The notes under the pieces: model-generated
The model's database searches: none
Told to the model about the DNA's origin: nothing
What the model saw: the letters and a program-made list of their open reading frames with translations, nothing else
Shown here: piece after piece, positions 11,800 to 23,794 of the stretch
How the letters are laid out: every line of letters starts with the position of its first letter
How positions within the stretch are numbered: position 1 is the stretch's first letter
Translations under genes and position numbers: made by a program
NCBI RefSeq assembly: GCF_040183065.1
Contig: NC_091125.1
Coordinates: 117,414,121 to 117,478,120 of the forward strand
Direction of reading: 5' to 3'
Source: Periplaneta americana
Lineage: Eukaryota; Arthropoda; Insecta; Blattodea; Blattidae
DNA: 64,000 bases

Positions 11800-13558
11800 C
11801 TTTTGAAATTATTCAGTACAGTAGTTTACTTGTATTTATTAATGACTATAATAGTTTATAGTAAGTTTACCATTATTACAAATACATGTGGAGATTATAG
11901 TAAAACTAAAAGTAGTTATTTATAAGGAAATAAACATGAAAATAATGTTTATATGAATCCAGAAAATTGTTTTGAAAAAGTTAAATTATAATTTTGTTTC
12001 ACGATAAACCTCTGAACTTTTCCGCTAAAATATTCGGTAGTACCAACATGTTATGCTCGATTACCCACGTCTCGCACAGATCACCTCCAGGATCGCCAAC
12101 GTTGACTTCAGTCACAAGATTCGTAATTTGTGAATCACGAATCGTGATGCGGCGTTCTGAAACCGCAGAGAGCGTAATAGATTAAATATATATTTGTATT
12201 ACTCTTGTAATTGTCAAATGTTTATCAGAAAAAGTGGAGTTATTTTGTTGTAATGTGTGTTTACAGTTGTTGATGGTCGGTTGTCACTTGGATTTATCTA
12301 AATAATGAGCGTAACCATCTGTGTTGATTCCTAACCTATGAAATGTCACTAGTTTCGAAAATTATAATATAATACTACGGAAAAAGTATCAATATTTGTA
12401 ATGTTATGTAATATAAAATGAACTACCTCTCGTATAAACACATCGATACTTTAAACATTTGGAGGTGACAGCGGTCAGGTTTGTATTACCAGAAGTAATG
12501 AAAAGTATGCTTAATTCTTGTCTTGTGGGATGTAGGCCTAACTATTAATATTCTTCCAAAGAGATGGAATAATTGTACCTTAAACGCTGCTGAATGTACT
12601 ACTACTGTGGGGAGTCCCTACTGTGGTTCTCCTAAAATTTTGACACTAATTTTTCCTCCTTTTATGAATCACTGATGTTACCTAGATAGACGTAGCCTAT
12701 TTCAATTTCTCAAGAATACTTTCGAGACAACTTTCTTAGATTTTCATTTAGAATCTGGCCGTCGTGTTTTAAATTTCGTATGTATTGCATAAGGGCCTCT
12801 ACATACCAGTAGCCTTGTGTAATGGAGTTTCTAATAACCTCTAAGCTATAACAATAAATGAAATATAATAGTTTTCTAAATAAAACCTGGCTTATAATTT
12901 GGCACGAGATTTCAAATATTACTCCTGTTTTACAAAGTGCCTTAAATCTTCTTCTTTTTCTTTTTTTTCTAGTAGTCTACCGGTATTCTATTAATATTTT
13001 GTCTGAACTTTTCCATCAATCTAAGTTTGTATTCTTGAACAGTTCTGTTCGTATTTTGTAAGGTTCCCTCTTCATATCAACAGTAAGGGAAACAGAGAAT
13101 TGAGTGATTATGGATTGCAAGTACTCATTAATCTTACGAGTATTGATAAATTAAATGCAGTAGAAGTATTTGAAAAGTTTTTACTTCTGTCCTTCGTCTG
13201 CGAATTTTTTTTCATCCTTTTGATAGTTCGCAAGTATAAAAACGTAGAATACTATGGGCTTTAGTAATGATCTACTGATAAATTTAAAAGGCATATCTAT
13301 TTGTGAAGTACGGTACGTAATTCTGATCAGGGATCATGAATTTATAAGTGCGATAAAGTTTTCAGCATGACTGTTTCAAAATAAGACGAAGGTTCCATAT
13401 TATTAAGAGCACATACAAAGCTCTATCCCTGATTGAGAGTGCTGCTGGCGAAATTACAAGTTACCTATTTTTCATTTACCGGTATATAGTGCTCTATTCC
13501 ACGAGGTTTCCATTGGTCATGATCTTAATTGAGGCTGAAAATTCTGTGCATAATAATT
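11800..13558. other. Non-coding stretch, nothing recognised
   Basis: No gene or repeat with defined ends. A locally CpG-richer patch near 12060-12170 contains an imperfect palindrome (ATTCGTAATTTGTGAATCACGAAT). It could belong to the undetected 5' exon or promoter of the downstream receptor gene, but nothing proves it. Confidence 0.35.
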
Positions 13559-13856
13559 TACGAGGGTATGATAAAAAGTAATCCCCTTTCTTTTTTTTTT
13601 TTTTTTCTTTTTTTGTCGATGTAAATATAATTAAAAATATTAGTGATAATACATTATATTCAGTGAACTTTCTGCTTTCAGTGATGCAAGTTTTGTAGGC
13701 CTATCTCTGCCAGTAGAGAGCTTGAGTACAGTCTGCAACATGATGGCATGTACCAGCACTATGTGTGTCTGAAGCAGTGTGCTGTGATCGAGTTTCTAAC
13801 AGCAGAAAATGTGCCCCTGAAAATATTCATTGGAGATTGAAGATTGTTTATCGTGA

Positions 13857-14835
13857 TCAATGTGTTATCAGTACTGAAGTTGGTCTGCTCGTGCTCTTAA
13901 TGAACCACAGCCTCACTTCTGTCTGCACAGCATCATCAGAATTAGAGAGATGTTCTCTCAATTGTTCTTCACGTTTTGGGAACAGATGAAAATCTGATGG
14001 TACCAGGTCGGGACTATATGGAGGATGATCAACAACAGCGAAACCAAGATGCTGAATGTGTTTTGTTGTCATTGCACTGGTGTGCGGACGAGTTATGCTG
14101 TAGGAGGGGCTGCTCTATATCTGGACGAACCTTTTTGAATTCGTGCTTTGTTTTTTTTTTTTTTTACAATACCATTGCAGAATGAATGGTAGTACCTTTT
14201 AGGCATGAATTCCATATGCACCACACCTTTAATATCCCAAAAGACTGTAAGCATGAGTTTGCCTGCTAATGGCACAGCCTTGAACTTTTTGATTGCAAGT
14301 GATCCTTTGTGACGGAACTGCATTGATTACCTCTTGTTTTTCTGGATTGAAGTGGTGTACCTAGCTTTCGTCACCTGTGAAAATGTTCTTTAACAATTCG
14401 CCTTCCTGTTCATAGTGCAGAAGCTATTGTTGTCAAATGTCCAATCTCTTCTGTTTCATTTTAGGAAGGAGCATTCAAGGCACCTATCATGCACAAATTT
14501 TCTGTAATCCCAGTTCTGCAATTATAGCCTGTACCTGCTCCCTTGATATTCCACACTGGATTGACAGGTGTTCCTGTGTTATCCGATGATTTGCTGTAAT
14601 GAGTTCATTGACACGATTTCGATAAGCCTCATCAGTTGCAGTACATGTCCTTTGTCACACAAGTTGAGAGTTGCACCAGGTTCATTACAAGCACGAGCAG
14701 ACCCAACATTGCACAGTACTGATGTCGACACATTGATCACAATAAACAGCCTTCAATCTCCAATGAATGTGTATCTGTGGCACATTTTCTGCTGTTAAAA
14801 ACTAGATCACAGCACACTGCTTCAGATGCATTGAC
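13857..14835 (-). pseudogene. mariner transposase pseudogene
   Basis: Read on the minus strand in several frames. An N-terminal part has L-T-A-E-N-V-P and H-W-R-L-K-A-V-Y near 14740-14820. A middle part has F-T-G-D-E-S (near 14370), the place of the first catalytic D, then S-L-A-I-K-K-F-K and G-K-L-M-L-T-V-F-W-D (near 14225-14310). A C-terminal part has H-P-P-Y-S-P-D-L-V-P-S-D-F-H-L-F (near 14000), holding the last catalytic residues. Order and spacing are those of mariner transposases, but stops and shifts occur throughout. Certainly inactive. Confidence 0.8.
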
Positions 14836-14856
14836 ATACTGCTGATATGCACTTCC

Positions 14857-15392
14857 ATACGAAAATTGCGTCACTGAAAGCAGAAAGTTCACTGAATACA
14901 TTGTACTATCAGTAATATTTTTAACTATATTCATAGCAACAAGTCTAGTGGTCAGAGCTTCTGGCTATAGTTCATGAGGTCCCGGGTTCAATTCCCGGTT
15001 AGAGCACAGGAATTAGAGCACAGGAATTTTTCCTTAAAGGGGATTATTCCTGTGTTCGCCCATGGTCTGGAATTTAGGTTAAGTTTAGATTTAAGACCTC
15101 TCCTGGCACCACATTATCATAATCATCCTATCACATCATCGGGGTAATGTAACTCCGCCTTCCAGGTGCCCCAACCTCAGAAGTGGGTTACAACTAAGCC
15201 ACGGCCAGGAGAGAGGACCAGAAATGTCGAAAGACAACCTGGTGGCATTGGATTAAAAAAATATATATATATTTCAGGCTGTAACTCAGAGCTCTTTACT
15301 GGCAGAGATACGAAAATTGTCACTGAAAGCAGAAAGTTCAGTGAATACATTGTACTATCAGTAATATTTTTAACTATATTCATAGCAACAAG
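14857..15392. repeat. Long direct repeats flanking a SINE insert
   Basis: 14857-14943 and 15308-15392 are near-identical direct repeats (87 and 85 bp). They differ by a missing CG and one A/G change, and both end in TATTCATAGCAACAAG. Between them lies the tRNA-headed insert. They could be an unusually long target-site duplication or a product of recombination between mariner copies. Confidence 0.75.
14944..15265 (+). mobile_element. tRNA-derived SINE inside mariner
   Basis: The head TCTAGTGGTCAGAGCTTCTG is followed by a B box GGTTCAATTCCCGGTTAGAG. The body has CACAGGAATTTTTCC and CCTCTCCTGGC, with AT-rich 3' sequence at about 15255-15277 (AAAAAAATATATATATAT). No ORF is expected. Confidence 0.7.
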
Positions 15393-15449
15393 AAAAAATA
15401 GGAGGCATTACTTTTCAGCACGCCCTCGTATATTGAGACTACAGAGAAC

Positions 15450-15452
<3 letters not shown>

Positions 15453-15486
<34 letters not shown>
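15453..15486. repeat. Poly-A tract
   Basis: Uninterrupted run of 34 A just right of the mariner. Confidence 0.95.
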
Positions 15487-15491
<5 letters not shown>

Positions 15492-16160
15492 AAACAGAGG
15501 GATACTGGTAATATGGCTGGTTCAATAAAATCAATATGTTGCGTTATATCTGGAACTGGATAGTGAAAGAGTCCACGAAATAAAAAAAAAATGTAAACTT
15601 CAGAATTGATTTCAGTTCATTAAATTGTAAGCAAAATGATTTTGGAGAGATAAAATTAACGAATCACTTAAAGTTTTAAGCCCCTTAATAAGTAGCCTTT
15701 AGAAACAAACTTCAATGGCTTGAAAACTAGCCTTAGGTAATGTAACAAAGTTACATAGCCTAATATTGACGTAAAGGAATTTTAACATTTATCTCGTTTA
15801 AAAGCAGGCATAACTGAAGAAATATGAAAAATCTGAGACACCCGAAAACTTATAGCCTATTTTCATTTAAAATGTAGGCTGAGGTTCGTTTTAAGTGACA
15901 TGGGCGTGTGAATTTAAACCATTTGCTTACAGCGAATATGAATTCAGAATTTTTATTTTGTATAATTGTTATTGGTAAACGAAATGGGTATGTCCTGTTA
16001 GTAATCTGAATGTTAATTTTTTCTCAGTTTGTGTAAGTTTATTCCTTCTGTATTGTACTGTAACCCATTTTTCATCAGTCACACTTACCTACTAATTACT
16101 TGAAAATTTCGTGTTCATAATACATTTATACTTAAACTGTGTGTATCCATATGTTTGCAG

Positions 16161-16201
16161 GGCTGCTCCTGAGCTGAATAGACCAAAGCATTACAGTTAC
16201 C
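16161..16201 (+). other. 5' UTR part of CD36 exon
   Basis: A splice acceptor (ATGTTTGCAG, ending 16160) lies 41 nt before the ATG at 16202. The start codon exon therefore begins with untranslated sequence, and at least one non-coding first exon must lie upstream. I could not place that exon or the promoter. Confidence 0.75.
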
Positions 16202-16321
16202 ATGTCGTTGTCAGTGAATGCTAAGAAAGGTTTGGTGTTCGGAATTGCAGTGCTGTTGATTCTCATAGGATTTGTTGTTGGAGGTCTTTGGTCATTAATC
16301 TTCACTGCCATCTATGAAGGA
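16202..16321 (+). CDS. CD36 receptor coding exon 1
   Basis: 40 codons from ATG at 16202 to donor GTAAGT, phase 0. It encodes a basic N-terminus (N-A-K-K-G) followed by the hydrophobic segment F-G-I-A-V-L-L-I-L-I-G-F and the L-W-S-L-I-F membrane exit. The ATG is the first after the 5' acceptor. Confidence 0.92.
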
Positions 16322-19300
16322 GTAAGTTTAAGAACACATATGATTTGATAAATATTAGACAGTTTGTTTTTAATTAAGATAAGTATTTTGATTGTAGTGG
16401 TAGTCATTGTTATTATTAGACTCAAAGTACCAGACAGTTCATGAAGAAAGGTGAAATTACTAGTCAACAGAAATTGCTGTCAACTTTATAATAATTTAAG
16501 CAACTGTTCCGTTTCTTATTATTTTTCGAAAATTCTTTGTATTTTATACTTTCTCACAGATTATTACTATTTAATACGAGAAAAATTCGTACCGGCACCG
16601 GGAATCTAACCCAGGACCTCTCAGCTGTGTGCTGAGCGCTCTTTCCAACTGAGCTATGCCGGGACACGATACACAGCACCGGCCGAACCCCTCTCATATT
16701 GTAAGAGTTGTTTGCTTAAATAAATGATGCGGAATTGCATGGAAAAAGTTTTGAGAGTAACTTACTCATGACTTGTAATTTTGTGTTACTAAACAGAAAG
16801 ACAATGCTAATCTTTTTATTCTATTTTTGATGTGCAAAATATATAAATTCGACCTACATTAATAGAAAACCTGAAAGGATAAAAAATTTGGTGGAACAGA
16901 AATTACACTGATGTCATTCAATTACGAGAGGGGTTCAGCCGGCGCTGTGTATTATGTCCCGGCATAGCTCAGTTGGAAAGAGCGCTCAGCATGCAGAGCT
17001 GAGAGGTCCTGAGTTCGATTCCCTGTGCCGGTGCGAATTTTTCTCGTATTAAATAGTAATAATACATATTGGCTACTTCAGAGTAGTCGTGTAATATTCA
17101 ATGAGGTGGGAGAGACCTCATACTTAATGAAATGGATGTTTCTCACAGATATTTGAAATTGTTCAATATCTTCTAGTTTGGCGTGAAATTGGCCATATAA
17201 AATTATTTCTAACATGCTTCATGCACAAATATTTAAGATAGTGCTTTTGTGATCTTGTCTACAGTCAAGAACTCCACCACTTATTGGATCTCATGTTATT
17301 AAAATAATGGCTGAGGACTAGTGAGTGAATAGGATATTATTTCTTATACATTATATTAAGTTGTTATTAATGCAAGAAACATACATTGCTGTAGCAACTC
17401 TAATATTTTGCAGTTTAAGAATGCAACTGCAAATCTTCTCACAATTACTCTCAAAATCCCTGTTACATTTATAACGACGCCATCCCTTCACCAGAACTTA
17501 TCTTTTAGCATTTCCATTTGCACACTAGGCAGACAATGTAAAAAATTGATGCAGTTCCAACTGAGATTTCAGAAGTAACCTCAAACAAAACAAACAGCAT
17601 TGGCTTGGGAGAAATGAGTGTTTAGTTCTGGCAGCATCAGATAATTCTCGAAATGGTCTACCACTCACAAGTCATATGCTGGAGTTGCCGAATCCAATAA
17701 ACAGTTCACTTCGTAAATAGACATGGAAGTGAACATCATAGTTTGGAAGTGCCATGTTCAAACAATGCGTCACATGAAGGATTTACTGATGAACTTTGAT
17801 CAGTTTTCTTCAATGAACTTAGTGATTCTAATATTGAACAAATGTAGTGAAGCATGTGCTTTATTGCTTCTGTAGCTTTATCTCGGAGTAATGGATCCTT
17901 TATAGACGATTGTGATTTACTGTAGCATGCATAAATGCAATATCTTTTTCTGGGCAAAGGAAAATCCACAATCCACGCTTCACATAGAAGTTGCAACATA
18001 ATCTGCCATGTATTGTGCTGTGGGTAAATGTTGCTATAAAATGTCATTGGATCATATTTTTTGAAGGGCCTGCATGGCAGTGCACCAGCCTATTTTGCGC
18101 TGTTAGTTACTAAATACTACTTCCCAAGAAGGTGGATTGACTGGATTCAAACATCACCATTACTACTATGTTCTCCACAAAGTCCTAATTTCACCACACC
18201 AGAAAATAAGCCTGTGGAAATAAATCGGAGATAATGGCTGTTAATCACTACGAAACTAAGTATGAGTTGCAGTAAAAGCAGCCTTTGCAATGATAATGCC
18301 AGCGATGTTGCACCAATTGTCACTCTTGGATCTGGAGACATATCCAACTCTGCAGTTACGATGGAACAAAAATAGAACTGTTGTCCGGTAGATAGCTAGG
18401 TCTGTAGATAAATGTACCTTTATGTAATGGTCCCTTAACTTTAGAGATGGCGATGACAATAAAGAAGTATTAATGCTGCAGAGGTTGAACATGTTTCTAC
18501 AGCCTTCAGAAACTGTCTTAAATACATATTATATGGAAGCTGCACAAATTATTCACAGCTTTCTAAAAGTGCATATTACACAATTAGAAACTCTTATGTA
18601 CTGGTATGTATTCTGCAGAACCTGTGACTGATGCAAATATAATTAATGTTGCAGGAAATGGCACTGACGAGCACATCTACAACATTTGGAATGTGGGAAG
18701 AAACTCCTATTCCAATGTATGTAGAAATCTACTTATTCAATTGTACGAATGCTGAAAAGTTTAAAGAGGACCCACAAAATATAAAACCAGAGTACTCTGA
18801 AATGGGTCCATATGTCTTCAGGTAATGATTCATTTTAATTTCATCACAATTTGATACATACTTGAATAATTCAAAAGTTTGTGCGTATTTGTTGACGTGT
18901 TATTTCATTGTCCCTAAATATGTCCCTTTAATAATAAGGAATCTTATTTTTATTGGGAGGGAAGTGATGTGAAAAAAAAAATGAACTTTCCAAGCAAATT
19001 AAAAAAAAAAAAAAAAAGAAGAAAAAAAATATATATATATAACTTCTTGAATGTTAAGTTATTTCTGCTCAACAATTCTAATGTGTTTTCTATTGGAAAA
19101 TTTAAAGCAAAGTGTGGGGTCTAATCTTGCATTACTATTTCAGAATTATGTAGCTTTATAAAATCATTCATAATTTGTCATTATTTTCCGTGATCCTTGG
19201 ATTATATTGTCTTTATTTTATATTTTAAAGTTTAGCCTGTTCTCCTGTGATGTTATGTTACATTAATTTTTGTTTGATATATTTTTGCTTAATTTGTTTA

Positions 19301-22300
19301 TTTCAATAACGTTCCACAAAAAAGAAAGTAATTTTTATAAGGTTAAATGTGTGAACTTTCTCACTTATCTCCACTGAGGATTTGTATGTAGATTAGTGTG
19401 TCTGAAAAGTAAGGTTGTAGACTTCAGTTATTCAGATGAGTTCAGTTGATTGATTTCTTCATGAAATTAAGATTGTCTTAAGACTGAATTAGTTTGTGTT
19501 TAAATAAAAATTACTAAGCCTCAATTAAGTGCAGTTTAGGAAATACTAAATAACAGTGAAACATAAAAACTTTTTCGGTAATAGTTGGTGCTCTAAGTTG
19601 TGATAGATTAAAAAAAATTCAGTATGGCACTTGACTCTTAAAACAAATGGATGGAAAAGATGAGCAGTAGCAACACAGTCCATGCATATGATGCGAGTAG
19701 TGGCAACACAGTCCATGCATACAACATGAGCAGTGACAACACAGTCCATGCATACGACATAAGCAGTAGCAACACAGTCCATGCATACAATGCAAGCAGT
19801 AGCAACACAGTCCATGCATACAATGCAAGCAGTAGCAACACAGTCCATGCATACAATGCAAGCAGTAGCAACACAGTCCATGCATACAATGTGAGCAGTA
19901 GCAACACAGTCCATGCATACAACGCGAGCAGTAGCAACACAGTCCATGCATACAATGTGAGCAGTAGCAACACAGTCCATGCATACAACGCGAGCAGTAG
20001 CAACACAGTCCATGCATACGACGTGAGCAGTAGCAACAGTTCATGCATATGACGCGAGCAGTAGCAACACAGTCTATACATACGACGCGAGCAGTAGCAA
20101 CACAGTCCATGCATACGACGTGAGCAGTAGCAACACAGTCCATGCATACGTCGTGAGCAGTAGCAACAGTCCATGCATACGACGCGAGCAGTAGCAACAC
20201 AGTCCATGCATAAGACGCGAGCAGTAGCAACAGTCCATGCATACGACGCGAGCAGTAGCAACACAGTCCATGCATATGACGCGAGCAGTAGCAACACAGT
20301 CCATACATACGACGCGAGCAGTAGCAACACAGTCCATGCATACGACGTGAGCAGTAGCAACAGTCCATGCATACGACGTGATCAGTAGCAACACAGTCCA
20401 TGCATACGATGCGAGCAGTAGCAACACAGTCCATGCATACGATGCGAGCAGTAGCAACACAGTCCATGCATACGACGTGATCAGTAGCAACACAGTCCAT
20501 GCATACGATGCGAGCAGTAGCAACACAGTCCATGCATACAATGTGAGCAGTAGCAACACAGTCCATGCATACAATGCGAGCAGTAGCAACACAGTCCATG
20601 CATACAATGTGAGCAGTAGCAACACAGTCCATGCATACAACGCGAGCAGTAGCAACACAGTCCATGCATACGACGCGAGCAGTAGCAACAGTCCATGCAT
20701 ATGACGCGAGCAGTAGCAACACAGTCCATGCATACGACACGAGCAGTAGCAACACAGTCCATGCATACAATGTGAGCAGTAGCAACACAGTCCATGCATA
20801 CAACGCGAGCAGTAGCAACACAGTCCATGCATACAATGTGAGCAGTAGCAACACAGTCCATGCATACAACGCGAGCAGTAGCAACACAGTCCATGCATAC
20901 GACGCGAGCAGTAGCAACAGTCCATGCATATGACGCGAGCAGTAGCAACACAGTCTATACATACGACGCGAGCAGTAGCAACACAGTCCATGCATACGAC
21001 GTGAGCAGTAGCAACACAGTCCATGCATACGACGTGAGCAGTAGCAACACAGTCCATGCATACGTCGTGAGCAGTAGCAACAGTCCATGCATACGACGCG
21101 AGCAGTAGCAACACAGTCCATGCATAAGACGCGAGCAGTAGCAACAGTCCATGCATACGACGCGAGCAGTAGCAACACAGTCCATGCATATGACGCGAGC
21201 AGTAGCAACACAGTCCATACATACGACGCGAGCAGTAGCAACACAGTCCATGCATACGACGTGAGCAGTAGCAACAGTCCATGCATACGACGTGATCAGT
21301 AGCAACACAGTCCATGCATACGATGCGAGCAGTAGCAACACAGTCCATGCATACGACGTGAGCAGTAGCAACACAGCCCATGCATATGACGCGAGCAGTA
21401 GCAACACAGTCCATGCATATGACGCGAGCAGTAGCAACACAGTCGATACATACGACGCGAGCAGTAGCAACACAGTCCATGCATACGACGTGAGCAGTAG
21501 CAACACAGTCCATGCATACGACGTGATCAGTAGCAACACAGTCCATGCATACGACGTGATCAGTAGCAACACAGTCCATGCATACGACGTGATCAGTAGC
21601 AACACAGTCCATGCATACGACGTGATCAGTAGCAACACAGTCCATGCATACGACGTGAGCAGTAGCAACACAGTCCATGCATACGACGTGATCAGTAGCA
21701 ACACAGTCCATGCATACGATGCGAGCAGTAGCAACACAGTCCATGCATACGACGTGAGCAGTAGCAACACAGTCCATGCATATGACGCGAGCAGTAGCAA
21801 CACAGTCTATGCATACGACGCGAGCAGTAGCAACACAGTCCATGCATACGACGCGAGCAGTAGCAACACAGTCCATGCATACGACACGAGCAGTAGCAAC
21901 ACAGTCCATGCATACGACACGAGCAGTAGCAACACAGTCCATGCATACGACGCAAGCAGTAGCAACACAGTCCATGCATACGATGCGAGCAGTAGCAACA
22001 CAGTCCATGCATACGACACGAGCAGTAGCAACACAGTCCATGCATACGACACGAGCAGTAGCAACACAGTCCATGCATACGACATGAGCAGTAGCAACAG
22101 TCCATGCATACGACACGAGCAGTAGCAACACAGTCCATGCATACGACACGAGCAGTAGCAACACAGTCCATGCATAAGACACGAGCAGTAGCAACACAGT
22201 CCATGCATACGACGTGAGCAGTAGCAACACAGCCCATGCATACGACGTGAGCAGTAGCAACACAGCCCATGCATACGACGTGAGCAGTAGCAACACAGTC

Positions 22301-23740
22301 CATGCATATGACGTGAGCAGTAGCAACACAGTCCATGCATACGACGTGAGCAGTAGCAACACAGCCCATGCATACGACGTGAGCAGTAGCAACACAGCCC
22401 ATGCATACGACGTGAGCAGTAGCAACACAGTCCATGCATACGACGTGAGCAGTAGCAACACAGCCCATGCATACGACGTGAGCAGTAGCAACACAGCCCA
22501 TGCATACGACGTGAGCAGTAGCAACACAGTCCATGCATACGACACGAGCAGTAGCAACACAGTCCATGCATAAGACACGAGCAGTAGCAACACAGTCCAT
22601 GCATACGACGTGAGCAGTAGCAACACAGCCCATGCATACGACGTGAGCAGTAGCAACACAGCCCATGCATACGACGTGAGCAGTAGCAACACAGTCCATG
22701 CATATGACGTGAGCAGTAGCAACACAGTCCATGCATATGACATGAGCAGTAGCAACAAATTTCATGCATACTAAACTTCAGGGATAATGCATACAGATCC
22801 ACCCTCTAGTAATAATTATATAATTATTAAAAATAATTTAATAGTATTTAATTAAATATTTCAACTTAATGAAGACACAATAAATTAAAAACAACAAACT
22901 TTCACAAAAATGAATACAAAACTGGATCAAACGTGTACGGAGAATGAAATACAAACTTCCACAATGTATTAATTCTCAAATATAGGTCACATGGCAGAAC
23001 TAAAGGTAATCTTCTGAAGTGACTTCTGGATGACTAAAGCTGGAATGGACCAATTACATGATTGATGATGTTGGATGGTGATGACTACGATGACAGTGGC
23101 AGTTTTTACACTGTTGACAGTTGTTGCATATCTGAGTGATGTTTGTTGTTTCCAGTGAACACCACACCAAAGTGGATTTGTCATGGAATGACAATGGGAC
23201 TGTTACTTTTCGGCAGATTCGGAAATGGCATTTTATCCCAGAGCGATCAAATGGAACACTGAGAGATGAAATCACTAATTTTAATATTATTGCTGTGGTA
23301 TGTATCAAAAAACTCATTTTGAACACACTAACAAATAGTATAAGTTTTTCAAAATTGTAATCCTTGTATGTTTGCACTTGTATGGTAGGCTTTGCCCAAG
23401 TCATCACCACATATCAGATGTATAATTTTGCTCTATTAGAGTAGAACCTAGAACATTTGATCCTTTATCAACTGAGCTGCAAATTGTTGCACCAACCCCC
23501 CCCCCTCCGACACACACAAAAAAAAGCTGCATTTTTTTTAAGTAATGTACAGTAATGATTTAAACTGCTGTATTTACTTGAATTGTGCTTACTATAATCA
23601 CATAGCCTAACTTTGCCAGATGCATTACTTTCATTCAATTCTCTGAGTGTTAAAACATTTCACTCCCTTTGAACTATTATAATTTCATTTCCACTCTTTC
23701 TTGCTGAAATATATTTTTAGTAATTGGTAAGTTTAAAATG

Positions 23741-23794
<54 letters not shown>

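Larger units (their letters stand above)
13561..15428 (-). mobile_element. Rearranged mariner element
   Basis: Ends are CGAGGGTATGATAAAAAGTA on the left and, reverse-complemented, CGAGGGCGTGCTGAAAAGTA on the right, each flanked by TA (13559-13560, 15429-15430). The transposase runs on the minus strand from about 14835 to 13857. The left end carries a + strand copy of the 5' part (frame with C-A-V-I-E-F-L-T-A-E near 13780), so 5' sequence is present at both ends in inverted orientation. A tRNA-headed SINE interrupts the right part. Confidence 0.8.

Noticed and set aside
15166..15528. 120-codon ORF ending in poly-Lys
   Set aside because: Runs through a SINE, mariner end and poly-A tract.
16592..17031. 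Two tRNA genes
   Set aside because: Both sit in the arms of one inverted repeat, with an abnormal anticodon loop or position 33. Better explained as repeat arms.
17736..18047. Minus-strand 103-codon ORF as a nested gene
   Set aside because: No recognised domain, no splice or promoter evidence; left as unexplained.
20074..22758. 894-codon minus-strand ORF, and similar long ORFs nearby
   Set aside because: Produced by the 33-bp tandem repeat. No start context, splice sites or family similarity. All frames of the array behave alike.
19656..22767. CRISPR array
   Set aside because: Units are contiguous without unique spacers, no cas genes exist, and the context is a eukaryotic intron.
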